Assembly (NCBI GenBank): GCA_027924585.1
Contig: BSBM01000461.1
Coordinates: 3,284,501-3,348,500, forward strand
Origin: Larix kaempferi
Taxonomy: Eukaryota > Streptophyta > Pinopsida > Pinales > Pinaceae
Reading direction: 5' to 3'
Length of the DNA: 64,000 nucleotides
Shown: piece after piece, positions 33,150 to 44,200 of the stretch
Position numbering within the stretch: position 1 is the stretch's first letter
Layout: each line of letters opens with the position of its first letter
Notes under the pieces: model-generated
Told to the model about the DNA's origin: nothing
Database searches by the model: none
What the model saw: the letters and a program-made list of their open reading frames with translations, nothing else
Translations under genes and position numbers: made by a program

Positions 33150-33662
33150 CTTCATACTTATTGCACCAAGAGTAGCCAGATTATCTATAGCCCAATATGG
33201 CATAGATGTTGTTGTGTAACATGGGAAATGATGACATGGAAACTATAACCCACATAAAAAAATAATAACATGTTGCCTCATAAAATAAAAAATTATTACA
33301 CCAAGAGTAGTGAGGTGCTCTACAACCCAATATGGGGTAGATGTTGTCGGCTAAAATGGGAAATGTTGATGTGGCAACTATAACCCACATCACAAAAGAA
33401 TAACATTTCGACTCATAAAATAAGATAAATAAAACCAACATGGGTAACGCTAAGGTGGCAACTATAACCCACTTCATAAAAGAATAACATGTCAGCTCAT
33501 TAAACCAAAAAAATAAAACCAACATAGATGTATCTTAAACATGGATCTATCAAGCATTGAGAGGGATCAAATTTCTTGATGTGTAAATAATTTTCTTAAA
33601 TTTTTACATATTAAGAAAAAAAATTACACCTCAAGAAATCAAATCCCTCTATGTACTTTATA
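33150..33662. repeat. Dispersed hairpin repeat, copy 1, with internal tandem units
   Basis: Phrases ACACCAAGAGTAG, CAACCCAATATGG and GGCAACTATAACCCAC recur two or three times between 33150 and 33480. The right part is an inverted repeat: 33544-33587 (with GAGAGGGATCAAATTTCTTG) pairs with 33622-33660 (CTCAAGAAATCAAATCCCTC). Copy 2 is at 40494-40848 inside an LTR. No coding; a MITE or foldback element is the likely class. Confidence 0.6.
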
Positions 33663-35700
33663 AATCATGTAACACCCCAATTTAACTAAGTATATTTACC
33701 TAAACATAAACATGACTCATTATGTATTTATAAAATCAATTAATAAGTTATTAATGGAATAAATAAAATTGGGAATAATGGAATGCATTATGATTAAAAT
33801 TAAGATTTCGTTAAAGTGGTTTAATTAACCTAAATATAATTAAGTGCATGGGTGACCACTTGTCACCCATGCAAAATTCAACCAATTAAGTTAAAATAAA
33901 CAAAATATGATTAAAAAGGGGACTATGAACAAATTTAGGGGGTTCATATGGAGTCTGATTTCTACTGTTGATGGTTGTATGTTGGTTTTTATGTTTTTTT
34001 TCGGTTGTCGGTGGGGTAGTTTTCGGTAGTAGTTTTTATGTATGACCAATTTTGAGTTGTGAGAAGAGGAGGGGTTTGGAGGTTTGAGGAGTAGTGTTGG
34101 TTGAGTTATTTGTTGTTTTCTGGCATAGACTTAATTGTTGGTGGATCAAGGGACTCAACAATTTATAAGGAATTAGGTTGGGAGGAGAGTAGTCCCCACA
34201 AACATTGTTGCAGTTTCATAGAGGAGTTGGTTGTAGTCTGAGTTTGTTGAGGCCAAGCTGGTTGCTGAAGGAGACGTGCAGGCTTCAAACTAGTCTACCC
34301 ATAAGTAAGTTTAATCCTTGCCCGTTGTTAAAGAGTAATTTATGATTGTTTTCTTGTGAAATTTCATAAGTTAATTGAAGCGTAGTGGTTAAAAATCTAA
34401 TTAGCTTTTAAGCCTAAAATTGTTAAGTAGAAAATAAACCCTACATTTGGTATTGGAGAAACTAGCTTCCAATGCTTGGGCCTATGCTTTCCTTGATAGA
34501 TCCCATAACACCTTTTTGCAACAAATGGAAAAACCTCAAGGAAAATCTTCTCAAGTGATACATAATTCCTTTACAGCTTACGCCATTGCTAGATTCAACC
34601 TCGGGATGAGCGAGAAATCACACTCTTGGCAGCATTTCCATTGTCATATCCATTTCAACATAATTCCAGTAACCCAACACAAAAATCCCCTACTTACCAA
34701 TAGTAGAATACATAGAGACTGAATTTCATGGGTGTCTTGAAGTTAATTGAGAAATCGTTTTTGGGTCAAAGAGAACGTGAGAGCATGGTCATGGTCGTGT
34801 GTTTGGTCATTACTAATGCAAATTTATATTTTTTTCTTGTAAATATATATTGATATTTAAAAAAAAACACCTATTCTGCTTAAATTGCGCGGTTGGAACC
34901 ACGGGAGTTATACAATGCATTGATTCTATATTTCCAACATCAAATTGGGATCCATTTATTTCCCAACTTGACCTGATTCCCAAGTAATACCTTGGAAACA
35001 TATTTCCAAGCTTCCCAACTGATTTTGTAGATCAAAGCACCAACAATCTAGAACATCTTTGAAAATTATTACCTTCATCTATTCAAGATTGGAAAAAATT
35101 TTAAGTCGATGAAGAACATTCTAAAATATATCTCTTTGTGCATCACTTGTTTCCAAATATTCATTGATGGCTACATCCAAAGTGAATGTTGATCCTTTTT
35201 TTGTCTTGGGATAAAACAAACCACTCAATAACTTACAATCATATAGATAGTGGTGAAAGGACTTGAGAGCTTACACCTCTGACCACAATTACACACAAAT
35301 TATAACAACAATAAAATATATTGTCACATGATTTTGGTTACCTAAGGAAAGATAAACATTCATACCATTAGTAATGTAATATCCAATTATTAAATTCTAT
35401 ACCATAAATTGTTAGATGGATTTACCCATACGTAAAATCATCATTTTATGTCAAACACAAATTTTTATGATACCAAAATACATTAGAATAATCTGCTCTA
35501 GGATTTGTTAAAGTTAGATAGCTTAGTTAAGTAATATGACTTTGAATTTCCGTCCCGCTAAAGGAAACAATATAATCAACATAACATTTGTAATGTGAAA
35601 TCAAACAAAGAGTTCTAGTTGAACTAAAACACACCAGATAGCAATATTTATATCAAATATAGAAGCAAGATTGGTCTAAGCCTATAAAATTATGTGAAGT
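33663..35700. other. Gene-free stretch, possible remnant of an LTR
   Basis: TGTAACACCCC at 33668 resembles the start of many gypsy LTRs, but I find no matching end, primer site or second copy. A 91-codon frame at 34447-34722 has no recognised domain. Otherwise AT-rich sequence. Confidence 0.35.
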
Positions 35701-36618
35701 CTACTTTACATTTCCATCAAGTGCTTGCCAACAAACCTCCACGAGAACACTTATATCAATTCCCACAACAAACTCAGTATGATTATCATATCGAGTTAAA
35801 AGAGCATCCCTGGAACTCTATAATCCCACGTGCATGTTGGTCATATCGTAGGAACAAGATGCAATAAATATTTCTTTGTGAGGTGAAAATTTGAATCTCC
35901 ATATTGCATGTGTGTGTCCTTACAAAATTGTCATTGGAGTCTTGTAGGTCCTAATATCCCATACTTTAATTAATTTAATTAATTTACCCACGGCCCCTCT
36001 CACCAGCATGCAATCATTATACATGTTCCAATCACAAGAAATAATCTCATGTTCATGAGTTGGAATTATGATTGTTACGTTTGGTGCTCTCACATTTCAA
36101 ACCCTCACAATGCAATCACTTACAGTAGAAGCAAAAACATATGTATGTCTTGGATTCCAAACTATTGAATAAATACAATAAGTGTGTTCTTTGAACAAAG
36201 ACATGGATTGAGGCCTATCAGTTGTCCAAAGTCTAATAGTATCATCCCAGGACGAACTTAAGAAACAATCCTTTCTAACAAGATTCCAATCAATAGAGTA
36301 AACCTCATGTGCATGTTATTCCAAGATTCGAATAGGATTTTCTACAGGTGGAAGTGTCGTATCCCAAATTTTAACATTGTCGTCACCATTGGATGAAACA
36401 ACTAAATTTTTATTGGCTTCAAACTATGTACAATCATAAATACCATCAACTAAATCAAACACACAAACCTTAGTGATCCCATTGGGAGTAAGTTCTAACA
36501 TATGATTTTGACCATTCCCAACTATCCCAAAATTATGGGTTGTTTCCATAGCCAAACGAGTTTCCACAAATGGACTAAACTTGACAGCATAGCCATTAAA
36601 TGTAGTTCTAAACACAAG
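35701..36618 (-). pseudogene. PEX7: PEX7 (peroxin 7, PTS2 receptor) pseudogene
   Basis: The minus strand encodes FNGYAVKFSPF then RLAMETTHNFGIVGNGQ, the start of plant PEX7, the WD40 receptor that brings PTS2 proteins to peroxisomes. WD40 blades follow in order: NVKIWDTTLPPVENPIR, EVYSIDWN, SSSWDDTIRLW, EHTYCIYSIVWNPRH, IIPTHEHEIISCDWN, KVWDIRTYKTPM, KFSPHKEIFIASCSYDM, YDNHTEFVVGIDISVLVE. It ends near the LLAST-W position, about 25 residues before the usual C-terminus. At least five in-frame stops, a small insertion (KLIKLIKVWD) and frame changes disable it. No introns interrupt the copy, suggesting a processed copy if the parent gene has introns. No poly(A) tail is obvious. Confidence 0.85.
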
Positions 36619-36645
36619 CAAAATTTGTGGCAATTCCAAATTCAA

Positions 36646-37012
36646 GCTCTTATTGTCTTTACAATTATCTCAGATTTTTCCTTGGAGTGCTAGCTATAGG
36701 TTAATGGCAAGCCTTGTTTTTATGAAGAGGAAGACAATATGAATGGATAGAATCCCATTTCTTTGGCGAGAATAAGCCACTTGGACAACTGGAGGTTTTC
36801 ACAATTTTGTAAATTATAATCTATGTTACCTAAAGTTTGACGATAGTATCCATGTGTGAGCTTTAAGGTATTTATGAATTGGAACAGATTAATATCCTTG
36901 GCTAAGTCTATCTAGGCTTAATAAATAGCTTAGTAATGTGTGAAAAAATAAATAAAATATTTTGCAATTGGTCAACAACATGGTTAAATGTAACCCACAT
37001 GAACTTTTGTTA
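36646..37012. other. Gene-free stretch between PEX7 pseudogene and copia-type element
   Basis: Short AT-rich spacer with no recognisable feature; it ends with the TSD of the next element. Confidence 0.45.
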
Positions 37013-37017
37013 AAAAG
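37013..37017. repeat. Target site duplication AAAAG (left)
   Basis: AAAAG before the LTR start at 37018 is repeated exactly at 41250-41254. Confidence 0.9.
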
Positions 37018-37532
37018 TGTTAGAATATGTAATGATGACTTATGTGATATATTGGTAAAATATCATTTAAAGGCATAAAATAACTCTAATGTTATAAAAT
37101 AGAGTTATCCCACATGCATCATTGTAATTATATCCTTTGTAACCATTCTCTATATAAAGAGGAGGAAATTCATTTATTCCACATGTATTATGGGATTTAT
37201 TGTAATCCAAACCTCTTGGTATATAAGAGAGGTGAAGGAAACCCTTTTGGGTATGTGTTGATTGTAGTTCATCGCACATCACATGTTGTGTATGTCATGT
37301 GTACACACATTGTATGATGGAGCTTGATGTGATGCATATGTGAGGATGCCATGTAATTTTTGAGATCTTTTTCATATTAATGGAAGATGCAACCCTTCCC
37401 ATGGACGTAGCCCATATTGGGTGAGCCACGTATATCTGGTGTTCTCTTTTTCTTGGTCTCTTTATGTTCATGTTGATATGTTATTGTTGCTTAGATAGGT
37501 AAGCTAGTTTAGCTAGATCTTAATCTCTGACA
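37018..37532 (+). repeat. 5' LTR of the non-coding copia-type element
   Basis: 515 bp, TGTTAGAATATG to CTCTGACA. Two TATA boxes: TATATAAAG (37151-37159) and TATATAAG (37220-37227), both unchanged in the right LTR (40868-40876, 40937-40944). Confidence 0.93.
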
Positions 37533-37544
37533 TGGTATCAGAGC
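37533..37544 (+). other. Primer binding site, initiator tRNA-Met
   Basis: TGGTATCAGAGC directly after the 5' LTR is the standard plant initiator-tRNA primer site. Confidence 0.93.
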
Positions 37545-37879
37545 TAGTTGTTATGATCTAGCACCTTCTATAGCTTTCATCAATAACTATTATCATTTGG
37601 GCATTGTTTATGTTTTGTAGATTTGCTTTCTATCTGGTAGCCTTTGAGCTTCTCTTCAGAGCTGGGCATGTTTCTACAATTTTTTTTTATTTCTAACCCT
37701 AACCTTATTGTGTAGATTTTTGCAGAAATTTTTTAAGGGTTTCTTGATTTTTTTTTTGTAGATCTATACGTTTTTTGGCTTTTCCTCGAGGAGATATCTC
37801 TTCCGGTTGAAAGATCGACAGTTTTTCATCCAAGTTTGGTAGAATTTGTGCAGGTTTCCGTGTTCGGTAGATTCGGCAC

Positions 37880-38250
37880 CGTTTTCAACCTAAAACTTGA
37901 CGTTCGCGACTTTTGCTTTGCAGACAGCGCGGGTAACCACGACTTTCCCTACTGCGAACTCACGAGTATACTATAGACACGCGACTTTCAGTGTATAGAC
38001 CCGCTTGTGCTACGGAATACTCGCGACTGCTCTACTTTGAACTCGCGTTTACTTCAGTATAACTGCGACTTCACTGTATAGGGACCCACGAGTGCTTCGG
38101 CATAACCACGACCTTACTGTACAGAGACCGACGAATATACAATCAGAACTGCATCTTTCTCCTTTACAGACCTGCAAACCCGTGACTTCTCTATGCATAA
38201 CCCGCGAGTACACATGAGTTTACTTTGGCAGACCCGCGAGTGACTTTATT
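37880..38250 (+). repeat. CG-rich degenerate repeat cluster in the leader
   Basis: Motifs of the type CGCGACT, CCGCGAGT, ACCACGAC and ACCCACGAG recur many times, often with CTGTATAG or CAGTATA between, in an otherwise AT-rich element. The spacing is irregular, roughly 40-60 bases. No coding frame explains it. Confidence 0.6.
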
Positions 38251-38384
38251 TGGCACCTTTTCTAAGGGTTGTAGGTAAAGTTTTTTGTTTTTTTAGCTTG
38301 GAAAAGTTTCATCTCTTATCTTGAAATTCTTGTCATGAGCTTTTTTATCTCTTTGCATTAGGATTTTTGTTATGATTCATCATA

Positions 38385-39420
38385 TTTACAGAGGTTGCCT
38401 TGTTCTTATGTCTCTAACCTTCTTTGTGTGGAAGATGTTTTGACATTTTCAGGAGCATGGATCTCTAGTATGGTAATGGTGACATCAATAAATGAACCTA
38501 TGCTTAGGATTTAGTTGTTTCATGACTATATTTTCATATCTATAAGTGATATTATTTTTGTCTCACTCTTCTAATCATGGTAATAAAGCTTTTATTTGTG
38601 TTATCTTTTGATCATTATTTGCTTTATTTATATGTTATTACTGACCTTTGTGTAAAAGCAATTTCATTATTTTTATAAGCAATCTCTTTATGATCATTAT
38701 ATGCTCTTGCTAATTAATTTCTTGAGTAAAATCAATTTTTTGAATCTATGTGATATCATATTTTTTAACTTGTCATAAGTTCTTTAAATGGGATATAGTT
38801 TCTTTTTCATTTATTGCAGAGGTTGTATCTAGTTCTTGTGTTATCTATCTCTAACATTCCTATATGGAAGCATTGACATTTCCAGGGCATTTCATCCCTT
38901 GCATATTTACATAGTGTTAACAAGAAATGAACCCATGATTAAGACCTTTAGTGACTTGTCATTTCATAATTTTTTATAAGTGATATCATGAGTTGATCAT
39001 AATTTGCTCTATGTTGATCATATTAAACATTTTGATTTATTTTCATACATATCATGTCATGTTTATTTCGATCATCTTTTACTCAATATTTATATGGCTT
39101 TGAGCAATCTTATAATCTTGAAATATTTATCATGAGCACCTTTTTCTTGTTGAAATGGGATTTATATTCTTATGGTTGCAGAGGTTATCTTGTTCCTACT
39201 TGTCTCTAACATTCCTATATGGAAGCATTGACATGTGTTGTTTGTCTCTAACGTTCCTATATGGAAGCATTGACATTTTCAGGGAATTCATCTCTTACAT
39301 ATTAACATCATACTAATAATAAATGCACCTATGCTTAAGATTAGATGCTTGATGACTAAATTTTTTCATATATTTAAGTGAAATCTTGGCTCATTATTCT
39401 ATATTGGTATCTTGATGACT
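38385..39420 (+). repeat. Three diverged ~360-430-bp tandem units in the internal region
   Basis: Units begin CAGAGGTT near 38389, 38816 and 39177. Each then has CTCTAAC-TTC, GGAAG, TTGACATTT(T/C)CAGG, an AAATGxACC(T/C)ATG phrase and a TAAGTGA(T/A)AT phrase. They are ancient duplications that make up a third of the non-coding body. Confidence 0.65.
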
Positions 39421-40368
39421 CATGTTTATGCTCCTCTATCTCTTATATCTTGCCATATCCTTTATTGATAATATTTTGCTCAAATTTATATGGTCTTGCA
39501 TAGAAGCGACATCATTTACTTATATGTTCTTGAGCAATGTCATTTTATCATATCTTATGTCTTTTGGGCTTATCATGTTTTTTTTATATGCTTTATTCTT
39601 GGAAGTTACTTTGTGTAGGTTCGTTACCCATGTTGTGGGATAGCTAGCTTTTGTTATTCCTTCCTTGTTTAAGCATATGCTGGTTGCGTATCTCTGGTTC
39701 CTCTTAAAAAGGAATGTAATGTTGAATTTTTATCATGTTATATCATATTTCAGTAATGTTGTATGATGGACATCCATCTTCTACTGTTAAAGTCATGATG
39801 TTCATCTGTATGATATCATTTTTTATGTCTAGACCATTGGGGTCTTGTTTCTTCAATGTTTGAGGTCTTCTACAGATATTTATATTGCACCTTGATTGGA
39901 AGAATGTTTGTTATCCGCATGTGTATTGGCCATATGGGTATTTTGAACACTGTTGTGGTGTTCTTAGCCACATGTTTTGTTGCATCAGCCATCAAAAAGT
40001 ATATGTACACTTGTGTGGATGTTAAACTGGAGCTCTTCAGCTATCAGTTATGGTTGTGATGATTCTTGTGGTGATTTAGGCACCTTGTTGTTGGATTACG
40101 TCACATGTTCTCGACATTTTACTGTTGGATCTAGTAGTCACAAAGGATTCTCTTTAGATTTGGGCATCTTGTTGTTGGTATTTCATCGTACAACCTGGTT
40201 CATGTGGACTTTCATGATTAATTGAGAATCAGATGTTTTCTTCATCAAATCCATGAGGCGAAGTGTGTTTTATTCGCATCTTATGGAGCATTCTGGAAGT
40301 TGTCATCATGGGGGGTGTTGGGGTGTTTTCACCTTCCTTCCATTTGTATTCTTTCTCCCAGTCATCAT

Positions 40369-40378
40369 TAAGGGAGAG
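40369..40378 (+). other. Polypurine tract of the non-coding copia-type element
   Basis: TAAGGGAGAG immediately before the 3' LTR TGTTAGAATATG. Confidence 0.85.
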
Positions 40379-41249
40379 TGTTAGAATATGTAATGATGAC
40401 TTAATAATGTGATATATTGGTAAAATATCATTTAAAGGTATAAAATAACTCTAATGTTATAAAATAGAGTTATCCCACATGCATCATTGTAATAATTGCA
40501 CCAAGTGAAACAATGTGCTCTACAACCCAGTATGGGAGAGATCCTCTAACGTGATATAACATTAGTAAAAAAATAATTAAAAAAATTCATGTCGGCTAAT
40601 AAAATAAAAAATTATGGAAAATATTTATAAAAAAAAATCCATGTTGGTTCATAAAATAAAATAGTATGAAAAGTAATTAAAAAATAGATGTTCGTTTATA
40701 AAATAAAAACTTAAAACTTAAACCCGGATCTATCAATCAAGAAAGATCAAATTTCTTGAGTTTAAATTTAAAAAAAGAAATACACCTCAAGAAATTGGAT
40801 CCCTCTCGGTGCTTGATAGATACGAGTTTAAGATGGATCTATGCTGGTATCCTTTGCAACCATTCTCTATATAAAGAGGAGGAAATTCATTTATCCCACA
40901 TGTATTATGGGATGTATTGTAATCCAAACCTCTTGGTATATAAGAGAGGTGAAGGAGACCCTTTTGGGTATGTGTTGATTGTAGTTCATCACACATCACA
41001 TGTTGTGTATTTCATTTGTACACACATTGTATGATGGAGCTTGATGTGATCCATATGTGAGGATGCCATGCAATCTTTGAGATCTTTTTCATATTAATGG
41101 AAGATGCAACCCTCCCCGTGGACGTAGCCCATATTGGGTGAACCACGTATATTTGGTCTTCTATTTTTCTTGGTCTCTTTATGTTCATGTTGATATGTTA
41201 TTGTTGCTTAGATAGGTAATATAGTTTAGCTAGATCTTAGTCTATGACA
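40379..41249 (+). repeat. 3' LTR of the non-coding copia-type element, with insert
   Basis: Collinear with the 5' LTR on both sides of a foreign segment at about 40494-40848. Ends GTCTATGACA, followed by TSD AAAAG. A 5-base indel near 40403 and scattered substitutions separate it from the 5' copy. Confidence 0.9.
40494..40848. repeat. Dispersed hairpin repeat, copy 2, inserted in the LTR
   Basis: Absent from the 5' LTR, so it is a later insertion of about 355 bp. It shares the phrases CACCAAG, GTGCTCTACAACCCA and the terminal inverted repeat with 33150-33662. Arms 40717-40760 and 40781-40835 can pair over about 40 bases with mismatches. Its right end GATGGATCTATGCTGG is the inverse of CCAACATAGATG-ATC at 33524. 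The host lost two bases at the junction, so no clean TSD is seen. Confidence 0.7.
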
Positions 41250-41254
41250 AAAAG
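41250..41254. repeat. Target site duplication AAAAG (right)
   Basis: Matches 37013-37017 exactly. Confidence 0.9.
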
Positions 41255-44200
41255 GGTCAACCACATAGGCTGAAATCTAATATAGGAAAAATCAAAATGG
41301 ATTATGAAATGGCAGATAGTAAGGTTTCTTCATCAAGATTTATAGGTAGTTTTTTCTTAATCTAAATTTTTGGAGGAGATCTCTTCAAATCAAAGTCTGT
41401 AATCTTTGTTTTAGATGACACATTCAACCTTTGATATTACAGTCATTATATGATGGTATCTAAGTTTCATTCACGGGTTTGTTGGGAAAGTCCTTTAGTC
41501 TGCTATAGGCTTCCATACACAATTTGGTTGGAAACACCTTTTAGAAACCTTTAAGGATGGTACATTCTTACTATGCTTTCCTCAGGAGTTCCTTTAAGGA
41601 TGTCACATGCCTACTAGACCTATCAATGGCAGTCGAGTAATGATCTTTCCAAATTCCTTTAGGGCCTGAAGATAATTCAGAGTTGTTACTATAATGCTAT
41701 TGTTACACACACACTTTTGCGAGACTACTCTTTTAGACTGAGATTTTTTTTTTGAAATTACAATGGTACATATACAACAATAAGATGGATTAGTATTGAT
41801 ATTTCATACACAATTTATGTGATTGGATGTCATTTTTTTCATTAAAGCTGATGTAGACTAGATAGATGACAAAAGTATAATTTTCTCTAAAAAAGTGAAA
41901 GAAAGTCTTTTGAAAACAATATGAAGGGATGCTTGTCATACACAAAAGGGATTATACATTTAGTATTGTGAAAATGTTTAAAATGCATCTATGGAATGTA
42001 CACTTTTTGTATCTAATAAAATTTTATGATCTTTTTCCAAGGAAGAATACAAATAGATTAAAGAATAAGTGAATACAAAAGTACCTCTAGCTATAAGCAA
42101 AAATTGGCAAATACAAATAAATAGCCATAGTACAATAAATGTGAACTCATATACACATAAATATGCCATGTTTCATCCTCACTTTAGTAATTTCATGTAC
42201 CACTACTTGTTTTACTGTTACATATTTCAAAATTACCAAAGTTTATGCTAGGAAAAGTAAGCAAGTTGTTAAGTAGTATATAAAAATAACATATAACTAC
42301 ATTTGGCATCCGTATCTAACTAGAGCAATGGTGGATAATTCCAATATACAAGACAACCTTTAAAGATTTGAAACTCGATAACAATGAGGAATTCTATCCC
42401 ATATTATGAAAAATTAATAAGCTTCCTGATTCATTTCTATATTTAGTACACAAAAGATTCATGATTGAATAAACTCCAAAACCATTAAATAAATATTTAT
42501 GAAATACTTGTTTAATTAACTGTGATTAAAACCCCTTGGGTAAGTCCTAACAACCATCCCTCGTGGAAATTTACAAATTGTAATGGATCTAAAACGTCAT
42601 AGACAACCTCAAACTAGTACCTTGACCGACACACTGGTGGAGAAATATATTTTATGATCCTTGGGAGAGATGTTCAGCATGTTTAGGGATTGGATGGATG
42701 GACAAATCTATAACCAAAAAGCAACATAGAATCCTGATTAGAGTTAGGATAGGGAACTCAAACATAAGCAGATGCAGGATCAAGAATGACTGTCCTCATT
42801 GAGGGGGATAAGGGCACCCCTAGACATCATGAAAGAAGTTCATAAGTCTAATTTACCAAAAAAAATAGGAAGCGAGAAAGGAAAGAAACAAAATCTTGGT
42901 TGGTGGGAGCTAAAAGGGAACTTAACTTTAAAGACTACACCACTAATGAGAAAGCACAAATAGCTAAAACAAGAAAAGGATGTATCACTATACAATTTAG
43001 AAAAAAGTAACTTCCCATGACATTTGGGGTGCCTAGTTGGGAAGTTACAATTGTTCAATTTCCCTTTCTCCTATCTACATAATAAATATTTTCTTTTATT
43101 TACATAACCTAAGCATTCCTTGGAAATTTATTACTAAAATAAGACACCTAAAATTTATATTGGTTATATATAGTGAAATATGACTTTATAACTATAGTAT
43201 CCTTACAAGGAGTGTAAGTCAAGTCATGTGATGTGTCTTTGTTGACCCTGGATGCAATTTTGGTAGCAATTATCCTATTCCTTATGACTTCTTCAAGTTC
43301 ATTCTACATTTCTTCTTGGCTCCTAGGTGTTTCTAAGGGAGAAATAACTAGTAAGTGACAATTTTGTATTACATTCTTTGCAATGTGATGTAAACATTTG
43401 TAGGTGCTCAGTGTGTTGTTGATATCCTTTTCCAAAATTATTTGACAGTTGTGGAGTTAAGAAGTATTGCACTGATCCTTAGCATATTTGTTGCTGCATA
43501 ATTTTCCTCTACTTTCCATTTCCTTAGCTCTTCCAATCCTTCGTGAACTCTAGGAAGGATAGTCATTTTCTCCTACACCTACCTTAATGACATTAAGAAT
43601 AGAGTAGCACGACCTTTGAAATTTTGTATAGAACTATACATCTCTCTCTGGAAAAAAATTAGTTCATCTTGCACTTTAGTAGCATATGCTCGAAATTTGA
43701 TTAGGCTTCCCTTATCAACCTTAGCGTTTGCTACTTGCTCTTTTTATTTTGGAATCCTCATCTAGTGATTTGTTAATGATGTGGACCCTCAATTTAGTAG
43801 AGTGATCAAGCTCTTTTGATTCCTTTTCATAGTCATGGATGCTTTTCTCTTAGAGGGTTCTTGTTTCTTTTCCATAGAGATGAAACCTTTGTTCTATGGG
43901 ATATTGTTATTAGTTGATCACTCTCCTTGATTATATGTCTTAGCACTTGTGGAGGCATGACATGACTTGTAAATTTTGTCACCCCCTTCTTCATTGATTT
44001 GGTTATCTATAATGGGGAATTTTCTCTTGGATTCATGCTTCTATGTTGATTGGTGGGATCCCTATTCTATGGACATATATTTCACACATATTTTGATGAG
44101 TTGGAACTTAGATATTAAACCATTTGGAAGTGATTTCCTAGCTTAAAGGTCTATTGTTGGCATGTGGATATCATTTTGAGCCTTTGGGAGGGGCATCCTA

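Larger units (their letters stand above)
37018..41249 (+). mobile_element. Non-coding copia-type LTR element (LARD-like)
   Basis: Complete structure: TSD AAAAG on both sides, LTRs 37018-37532 and 40379-41249 (the right one enlarged by a ~355-bp insert), primer site TGGTATCAGAGC and polypurine tract AAGGGAGAG. The 2.85-kb internal region has no gag, protease, RT or integrase in any frame. Such elements depend on enzymes supplied in trans. LTR start TGTTAG and the initiator-Met primer point to a Ty1/copia relative. About 10 differences in a 235-bp LTR sample indicate moderate age. Confidence 0.93.

Noticed and set aside
33668-34440. Possible solo gypsy LTR starting TGTAACACCCC
   Set aside because: No matching end, TSD or second copy found; one motif alone is not enough.
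34447-34722. 91-codon frame that might be a host gene fragment
   Set aside because: No family recognised, isolated, and short enough to occur by chance.
39422-39643. 73-codon hydrophobic frame in the non-coding copia-type element
   Set aside because: Hydrophobicity follows from T-rich DNA; it lies within diverged repeats and has no homology I recognise.
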